This document shows, piece after piece, positions 59,069 to 64,000 of a stretch of 64,000 nt of DNA. The notes beneath the pieces are model-generated. The model saw only the letters and a list, made by a program, of their open reading frames with translations, was not told the origin of the DNA and made no database searches. A program made the position numbers and the translations under genes. Positions within the stretch are counted from its first letter, which is position 1. Each line of letters opens with the position of its first letter. Origin of the DNA: CAZDDB01 sp963843285 (GTDB taxonomy: Bacteria > Acidobacteriota > HRBIN11 > JAKEFK01); NCBI GenBank assembly GCA_963843285.1, contig CAWJJO010000017.1, forward strand, positions 124,001 to 188,000. The letters are read 5' to 3'.

Positions 59069-59301
59069 GCACGATAAGTCTTAGACTTCCTGAATCACTG
59101 CACAAAACCGCAAAGCTTGTGGCGGAGCGAGATGGAATTTCCATGAATCAGCTGATCGCTTCTGCGCTTGCGGAAAAAATGGCCGCATTCGCTACAAAGG
59201 AGTATCTGGAGGAAAGAGCGAAGAGGGGGAACAAGAAGAAATTTGCTCGGGCGCTGAAGAAGGTCAGTAACGTTGAAGCGGATGAGTACGACCGATTGTA
59301 G
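59065..59301 (+). CDS. HicB-like ribbon-helix-helix antitoxin, toxin lost
   Basis: 78 residues. STISLRLPESLHKTAKLVAERDGISMNQLIASALAEKMA is a HicB/CopG-type ribbon-helix-helix common in antitoxins next to PIN toxins; the tail carries EYLEERAKRG and ends VEADEYDRL, a frequent form. The ATG overlaps the stop of the PIN-toxin remnant. With only part of the toxin left, it is an orphan antitoxin. Confidence 0.8.
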   Translation: MSTISLRLPESLHKTAKLVAERDGISMNQLIASALAEKMAAFATKEYLEERAKRGNKKKFARALKKVSNVEADEYDRL

Positions 59302-59322
59302 TAGACATTGCCTGGTGTCAGA

Positions 59323-60474
59323 TCAGCTTGATTTTCCGAACCAGCGGGTTACGCGCGAGGAAGTAAACGTATCTTTGTCGGCGCGAAATTCGCGGGAGGG
59401 ACCGAGGAACCGGACGTCCGGTGCGGGGCCGCCTAGAAAGTTTACTTCGATCTTTGCAACCGTGCCGCCTCCAAACTCCAGAAAACAGGTGCCTACGCCG
59501 TCAAATTTTCCGGGGGAACCTGTTCCGCGAATGCGATACGCAATTTCATCCGCAACCGTTCGAGCGGCGCGATCCGCAAACGCGCCGGCTTTCGGTATGG
59601 CCGCTGTGCCGATCGGAATCTTGGTGACATCTCCGACCGCGTAAACATCGGGAAAACGCGTTTCCAGATTCTGGATATTCACCGGGATCCAGCCTTCTTC
59701 TACCAGCCCGGATGCTGCCACTGCTGCAGGAACTCGATGGACCGGCACACCCATGAAGAGATCGTAAGGCACTACATCTCGTTCTTTCACTATGGCACGC
59801 TTTCCGTTCGCATCGATGGAAGTCACCAGATGACCGGGAAGAAATTCGATGTTGCGCTCCGCGAAAAGACGCAGGACCGTTCCAGAGCCTTCTTTGGAAA
59901 CGGGAAGTGGTGTGGGCGCCGGACTCAGAACGCGGATGGTAGTGCCGTTGCGAACTCCGCGATCCACAAGATAATCATGCAGTTGGAGTGCCGCTTCAAA
60001 CGGAGCGGGTGGGCATTTGTATGGAAGACCCAGAATTGAAATCAGAGCCGTACCTGCCTTGAAATCCGGAAGCGCCTGACTCAATCGCTCCACGCCGCCA
60101 AGTGTGTAGAATTCGTGCCCGCCTTCCATCAGCCCCGGCGTTGCACCCGGATTCACTTCCGCACCCAGCGCAACCACGAGTATGTCCGCGGCATATGTGC
60201 CGGCGTTGGTCCTGACGCTGCGTTTTGCCGGATCAATGGCCTCAATCTGTTCGCGACGGAAATCAATCACCGGCGAAATATCACGATAGTAGGACTTGAT
60301 CTCATCGGGGCGTTTCCGGCCGAACATCACTTCGTATTTCGAAAATCCGAAAATGAAATAATCGTTCCGATCAATCAGCGTGACACGCACGTCGTCCGGA
60401 AGAATCTCCAGCAGACGTGTTGCGAGTTCGAGTCCGCCAAATCCGGCTCCAAGAATGACTACCTGTTTTTTCAT
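59323..60474 (-). CDS. FAD-dependent pyridine nucleotide oxidoreductase (SQR/NDH-2-like)
   Basis: 383 residues from the ATG at 60474; codons further upstream come from a repeat. The dinucleotide fold starts KKQVVILGAGFGGLELA, with a second FAD block YAVGDVTKIPIGTAAIPKAGAFAD near residue 280. The YKCPPAPFEAALQLHDYL segment is seen in sulfide:quinone oxidoreductase-like and NDH-2-like flavoproteins. Cysteines expected of a true SQR are not clearly present (one in YKCPPAP), so the quinone-reducing activity and donor are uncertain. Confidence 0.82.
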   Translation of the reverse strand: MKKQVVILGAGFGGLELATRLLEILPDDVRVTLIDRNDYFIFGFSKYEVMFGRKRPDEIKSYYRDISPVIDFRREQIEAIDPAKRSVRTNAGTYAADILVVALGAEVNPGATPGLMEGGHEFYTLGGVERLSQALPDFKAGTALISILGLPYKCPPAPFEAALQLHDYLVDRGVRNGTTIRVLSPAPTPLPVSKEGSGTVLRLFAERNIEFLPGHLVTSIDANGKRAIVKERDVVPYDLFMGVPVHRVPAAVAASGLVEEGWIPVNIQNLETRFPDVYAVGDVTKIPIGTAAIPKAGAFADRAARTVADEIAYRIRGTGSPGKFDGVGTCFLEFGGGTVAKIEVNFLGGPAPDVRFLGPSREFRADKDTFTSSRVTRWFGKSS

Positions 60475-60488
60475 AAGATCCAGTATAA

Positions 60489-60562
60489 CCGTTTGTAACG
60501 CCGGCGTCCCGCCGGCAGAGCTCGAGCTCAAGAGCCTGCGAGACGCAGGCGCTGCAAACCGT
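60489..60562. repeat. GTTTGTA-palindrome repeat, third copy
   Basis: CCGTTTGTAACGCCGGC (60489-60505) and GCAGGCGCTGCAAACCGT (60545-60562) are inverted. It separates the divergent flavoprotein and PotD-like genes. Same family as 30609-30687 and 51331-51501. Confidence 0.7.
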
Positions 60563-60609
60563 TCAGAATATCTCTTTGATGATAGAATCCTTCAAAGGGG
60601 ACTGAATCC

Positions 60610-61674
60610 ATGTTCAAGAAAATTGTATCCGCGTTCATCCTGGCAACCCTGGCGCTTACCCCCGGTTCCTGCGCGAAGAAAGAAGCAACGTTGAATCTGC
60701 TGGTCTGGGAAGGTTATGCCGATCCCTTATTTGTGCGGGGTTTTGAAGAAAAGTATCACTGCAAGGTCACCGCATCCTATATGGGATCGAGCGATGAGCT
60801 GGTCGCAAAACTGCGCGGCGGCAGCGCGTCAAATTATGATGTGATCTCGCCTTCGAGCGATGTGGCTACCTCGATCGTAAACGCTGGATTAGCTGCGCCT
60901 CTGGATATCTCCCATTTTCCAGCTTACTCTCAGCTGGCGACACATCTGACTTCGCTCCCTCTGGTGAAAGCCAATGGCAAAGTATATGGTGTTCCCTTTT
61001 TATGGGGGCCGAATCCGCTTCTCTATGACACAACCGTCTTTCGCGAACCGCCTCAGAGCTGGGCTGTGCTGTGGGACCCGAAGTACAAAGGCAAAGTTGC
61101 TGTGTGGGACGATCTCTCCACCCCTTATATGGCGGCACAAATCCTTGGATACGATCATCCGGATCCTGCCGCGATCTACAATCTCAGTGACGAACAACTC
61201 GAAGCAGTCAAGAAAAAACTATTGGAGCTGAAACCGAACGTGCGTAAGATGTGGACAACCGGCGGCGAACTGACGAACCTGTTTCAGAACCACGAAGTCG
61301 TGCTGGCAATGGGCTGGCCGTTGATGACTACCCAGCTGAGGAAGCTCGACTTTCCGATCGGCGAAACCATTCCGCAGGAAAATACTACGGGTTGGATCGA
61401 TCATTTGATGATCACCGCGGGCAGCGAGAACAAAGAACTTGCCGAAGAATTCCTGGAATATATGATTGAAGCATCTTCACAAAAACTCGCGACAGATGTC
61501 ACCGGATACGCGCCGGCGAACCCGGGGGCGGCTACCATGATGACACCGGAACAAAGGAAGCTGCTTCACCTCGATGACATCGAGGCCTATCAGAAGCGAA
61601 TCATTTTCTGGCAGAATGTGCCGCGTCGCGCCAAATACAATGAGATGTGGAATGAAGTAAAAGCGGCTCAGTAG
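60610..61674 (+). CDS. PotD-like polyamine-type ABC transporter substrate-binding lipoprotein
   Basis: 354 residues. Lipobox TPGSCAKK gives a lipidated Cys near residue 21. The body has the PotD-like start LNLLVWEGYADPLFVRGFEEKYHCKV and the GVPFLWGPNPLLYDTTVF and MGWPLMTTQLRK segments of family 1 periplasmic binding proteins that take up spermidine or putrescine. GGGG-rich Shine-Dalgarno precedes the ATG. First gene of a PotD-PotB-PotC set; no PotA ATPase is seen in the window. Confidence 0.9.
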   Translation: MFKKIVSAFILATLALTPGSCAKKEATLNLLVWEGYADPLFVRGFEEKYHCKVTASYMGSSDELVAKLRGGSASNYDVISPSSDVATSIVNAGLAAPLDISHFPAYSQLATHLTSLPLVKANGKVYGVPFLWGPNPLLYDTTVFREPPQSWAVLWDPKYKGKVAVWDDLSTPYMAAQILGYDHPDPAAIYNLSDEQLEAVKKKLLELKPNVRKMWTTGGELTNLFQNHEVVLAMGWPLMTTQLRKLDFPIGETIPQENTTGWIDHLMITAGSENKELAEEFLEYMIEASSQKLATDVTGYAPANPGAATMMTPEQRKLLHLDDIEAYQKRIIFWQNVPRRAKYNEMWNEVKAAQ

Positions 61675-61677
61675 CCA

Positions 61678-62526
61678 ATGTATTCCCGAGCATACAAAAC
61701 GATCATCACCCTTCCTCCGTTGCTCTGGGTTACCATCTTTCTTCTGGCTCCCTACGCGCTGTTATTCGCGTATAGTTTCTGGTCGGTTACGCCCGATCAG
61801 GTCGTTGCGCACAACTGGAATTTGCAGAACTACGCCGAGCTGATTCGAACGCCGGTCTATCTGCAGGTTCTGTTCCGGTCGATGCGCATTGCTCTTTCGG
61901 TGACCCTGCTTTCCCTCGCGCTGGGATTTCCGCTCGCCTACTATCTTTCGTTTCATTGTCGGAAACACAAATCATTGATTTACCAGCTTGTGATCATTCC
62001 GCTCTGGGTGAGTTATCTTGTCCGCGCTTACGCGTGGAAAACGATTCTGGGAAGTACCGGCGTTCTCAATACGCTCCTGATGTATTTCCATATCGTAAAA
62101 GAGCCGGTCAGCTTTTTACTCTACAGCCAGTTTGCCGTCATTCTCACGCTCGTTCACATTTACACGCCATTCACATTTCTTCCGATTTACGCGGCGCTGG
62201 AACACATTCCGCGAAATCTGATCGAAGCTTCACAAGATCTTGGCGCGTCTCCACGCCAAACCTTTCGAAAGGTGATCTGGCCGCTCTCGTTGCCCGGGGT
62301 GATTGCGGGGGCAACCTTCGCATTCGTATTGAGTTTCGGCGATTTTTTTTCACCGCTTTTGATCGGCGGGCCGGGCGGCATCATGATTTCCAATGTGGTA
62401 TATAGCGTGTTCGGGGCTGCATACAACTGGCCTCTGGGGGCAGCGATTTCCTTTTGTATGCTGGTGCTGGTAGTTGCGTTGCTCCAATCGGCTGAACGAT
62501 GGGAAAAGCGCTGGAGTTTTTCATGA
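61678..62526 (+). CDS. PotB-like ABC transporter permease
   Basis: 282 residues with six helices. The EAA loop, EASQDLGASPRQTFRKVIWPLSLPGVIAG, which docks with the ATPase, is intact, and the N-terminal RAYKTIITLPPLLWVTIFLLAPYALLFAYSF form is PotB/PotH-like. Forms a heterodimeric channel with the next gene product. Starts 3 bp after the binding protein gene; stop overlaps potC (ATGA). Confidence 0.92.
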   Translation: MYSRAYKTIITLPPLLWVTIFLLAPYALLFAYSFWSVTPDQVVAHNWNLQNYAELIRTPVYLQVLFRSMRIALSVTLLSLALGFPLAYYLSFHCRKHKSLIYQLVIIPLWVSYLVRAYAWKTILGSTGVLNTLLMYFHIVKEPVSFLLYSQFAVILTLVHIYTPFTFLPIYAALEHIPRNLIEASQDLGASPRQTFRKVIWPLSLPGVIAGATFAFVLSFGDFFSPLLIGGPGGIMISNVVYSVFGAAYNWPLGAAISFCMLVLVVALLQSAERWEKRWSFS

Positions 62527-63313
62527 CGAACCAACGGAGACCGATTACGTTGGCGGTTTACTCCATCGCGGTATTCTTGTTTCTATACTCGCCCGTTGCA
62601 GTTCTCATTCTGTATTCCTTCAACGGAGACGGTGTCGGCGGATTCCCACCACACAACTTCACCCTGGCATGGTATCGCATTCTTCTGGAAGACGACTCGC
62701 TCTGGAGCGCTGTGGGAAACAGCGTGATCGTTGCTCTGGCGGCCGTCGTCATTGCGCTGGCGTTTGGGACGCCGGCAGCGCTCGCACTCGACCGCGCTTC
62801 TTTTCCCGGAAAGGCCGCATTCAAACGGCTTGTGCTATTGCCTTTGATTCTCCCCGGCATCATCACCGGACTTTCCCTGCTGATGCTTTTTGTTGCCGCC
62901 GACATTCAGCTCAGTCTGTGGACGATCATGATCGGACATGGCACTGCGTTGATCTCGGTGGCCGTCACGGAGATTTTTGCCGGACTGCAAAAGTTCGAAC
63001 GCGCCCAGGAAGAAGCGGCACTGGACCTCGGCGCGAATTACTGGCAAACTCTCCGGCATGTGACGTCTGCCCAATCTCAAACTGTCCATCATCGGAGCCG
63101 CTCTGCTGATTTTTACGCTTTCCATGGACGAAATCGCGGTCAGCTTCTTCCTGATCGGCCGCAGCAACACGCTGCCGCTGGAAATCTGGTCGCGCTTGCG
63201 CCGCGGGATCACTCCGGAAATCAACGCAATCTCTTCGATTATCTTTGTGCTTTCCCTGGGCACGGCTCCGTCAACACAGCGAGGCTCGGTTTCTGTCCGC
63301 GGCGGTGCGCTGA
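62523..63313 (+). pseudogene. PotC-like ABC transporter permease with frameshifts
   Basis: Intact from the ATG at 62523 to about residue 180, with the EAA loop EEAALDLGANYWQTLRHVT. At 63066 one extra base (ACGTCTGCCC where ACGCTGCCC is expected) shifts the frame. The correct sequence continues in another frame as PNLKLSIIGAALLIFTLSMDEI and ISSIIFVLSLG, then probably shifts again; a TGA at 63313 in the third frame is one possible natural end, not certain. The original reading frame stays open to 63593 with no sense. Real decay or sequencing error at the contig end. Confidence 0.75.
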
Positions 63314-63427
63314 CCGCCTCTGGGGTCGTAGCTGCCGTGCCACCATAAACAGCGCCATGGCAGCGAGAATGAGTGCGATGCCCCATGCGGCCGCTTTTCT
63401 GTTCAATTGTCTATTCTCCTGCTCACC

Positions 63428-64000
63428 TTACTCACTTGAGCAGGCGGCCGCGGCGCCTGCCATCAGCGCCGCCGCGGTGGCAGTGCCTGCTCATCCACAT
63501 CGAACTTGGGATGGTGGTGGCCGAAGTCGAGCTCCTTCTCGTGGTTGGCCGAGCCCACAAAGAAGAAGCAGCCCGGCACGTACGCCAGGATGAAAGCCAT
63601 ATCCTCGGCGCCCATGGTGGTGTAACGGGCGGTATCGAGTTGGGACCTCGGGCAGGACTTGCCTGGCGGACTTCCTGCACGATCGCGGCGATGGACTCAT
63701 CATTGATCAGCGCTGGCGTGAACTGCGTAATGCTGGCTTCGGCCCGGCAGCCCAGTGCGCCTGCCACGCCCTGTACGATCTCGTGGAAGCGCTCGAGCAC
63801 TTTGCTGCGAATTTCCGGCTTGTAGGTCCGGATCGTGCCATGCAGGGCGATTTCCTGCGGAATCACGTTGAAGGCCGTGCCGCCATGGATGGTCGTAACG
63901 CTGACCACCGCGGACTCATTGGTGCAACGTTACGGGAGACGATGGTCTGCAGAGCCGTGATGATCTGCGCCGCCGCCACCATCGGGTCGATGGTCGCCTG
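63428..64000 (-). pseudogene. M20 family peptidase/amidohydrolase, partial and frameshifted
   Basis: Runs off the window. Reading frames change near 63921, 63690 and 63480, but family segments follow in order: QIITALQTIVSRNVAP, VTTIHGGTAFNVIPQEI, LHGTIRTYKPEIRSKV, RYTTMGAEDMAFILAYVPGC and FGHHHPKFDVDEQAL with the metal-site His-rich end, as in carboxypeptidase Ss1/hippurate hydrolase enzymes; stop at 63428-63430 if corrected. Third codon positions are almost all G or C, unlike the genes before 63.3 kb. Confidence 0.75.

Noticed and set aside
62835..63386. 183-residue minus-strand ORF under potC
   Set aside because: Antisense to potC with no recognisable motif.
1..64000. CRISPR array or tRNA/rRNA gene
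   Set aside because: No regularly spaced direct repeats of suitable length and no T-loop-like GGTTCGAATCC motif were found by eye; the 7-bp arrays are too short-unit to be CRISPR.

Overview
The window looks like a chromosomal segment of an Acidobacteriota-type Gram-negative bacterium of about 50-55% GC, most likely a metagenome contig. The grounds are two large Ser/Thr kinases fused to TolB-like propellers with the N-terminus typical of that phylum, a ba3-type oxidase, a 1,957-residue alpha-2-macroglobulin and many dispersed palindromic repeats. This is a judgement from gene style; no rRNA, tRNA or marker phylogeny was available. I saw no CRISPR array, tRNA or rRNA.

Layout. 0-5.6 kb: an AraC regulator diverges from a cupredoxin protein, a monoheme lipoprotein and a heme-porin fusion resembling a Cyc2-type electron conduit; an IS3-family element with 3-bp target duplications sits in the first codons of the porin gene. 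5.7-10.5 kb: methyltransferase, P-type ATPase and diguanylate cyclase genes joined by ATGA overlaps, then a membrane protein. 10.6-19.7 kb: APC permease, glycosyltransferase, gltX, MFS transporter, small membrane proteins, DUF2071 and a free-standing NrdJ-like TSCPD domain. 19.8-28.7 kb: envelope proteins (frameshifted zinc phospholipase C, 43-residue membrane protein, BON and LEA14 lipoproteins, alpha-2-macroglobulin). 28.8-37.6 kb, mostly minus strand: HzsA-like propeller-heme protein, YgiD-like dioxygenase, amidotransferase, PLP decarboxylase, kinase. 37.6-45.7 kb: DUF2293-like pseudogene, YfhO-like protein, MazEF-type toxin-antitoxin pair, second kinase, GT-C-like protein. 45.7-49 kb: Sco, CoxA, CoxB-cytochrome c and CoxIIa of a ba3-type oxidase. 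49-54.6 kb: a divergent pair sharing an N-terminal domain, then a 1,010-residue secreted protein. 55-59.3 kb: M28 peptidase, EamA exporter, Lrp regulator, ankyrin protein, a toxin relic with an intact antitoxin. 59.3-63.3 kb: SQR/NDH-2-like flavoprotein and a PotD-PotB-PotC polyamine-type ABC set. From about 63.07 kb single-base indels become dense, and the last 0.6 kb carries an M20 peptidase fragment with much higher third-position GC, suggesting a poor or chimeric contig end.

Two themes cut across the genes. Repeats are abundant: heptanucleotide arrays at three loci, a REPIN-like palindrome family, a CACAAAGG family that reads into gene ends, and CTCCCCC hairpins. Several genes are broken by one base, often in homopolymers (37790, 45741, 58982) and also near 19893 and 63066, so sequencing error and recent decay both need considering.
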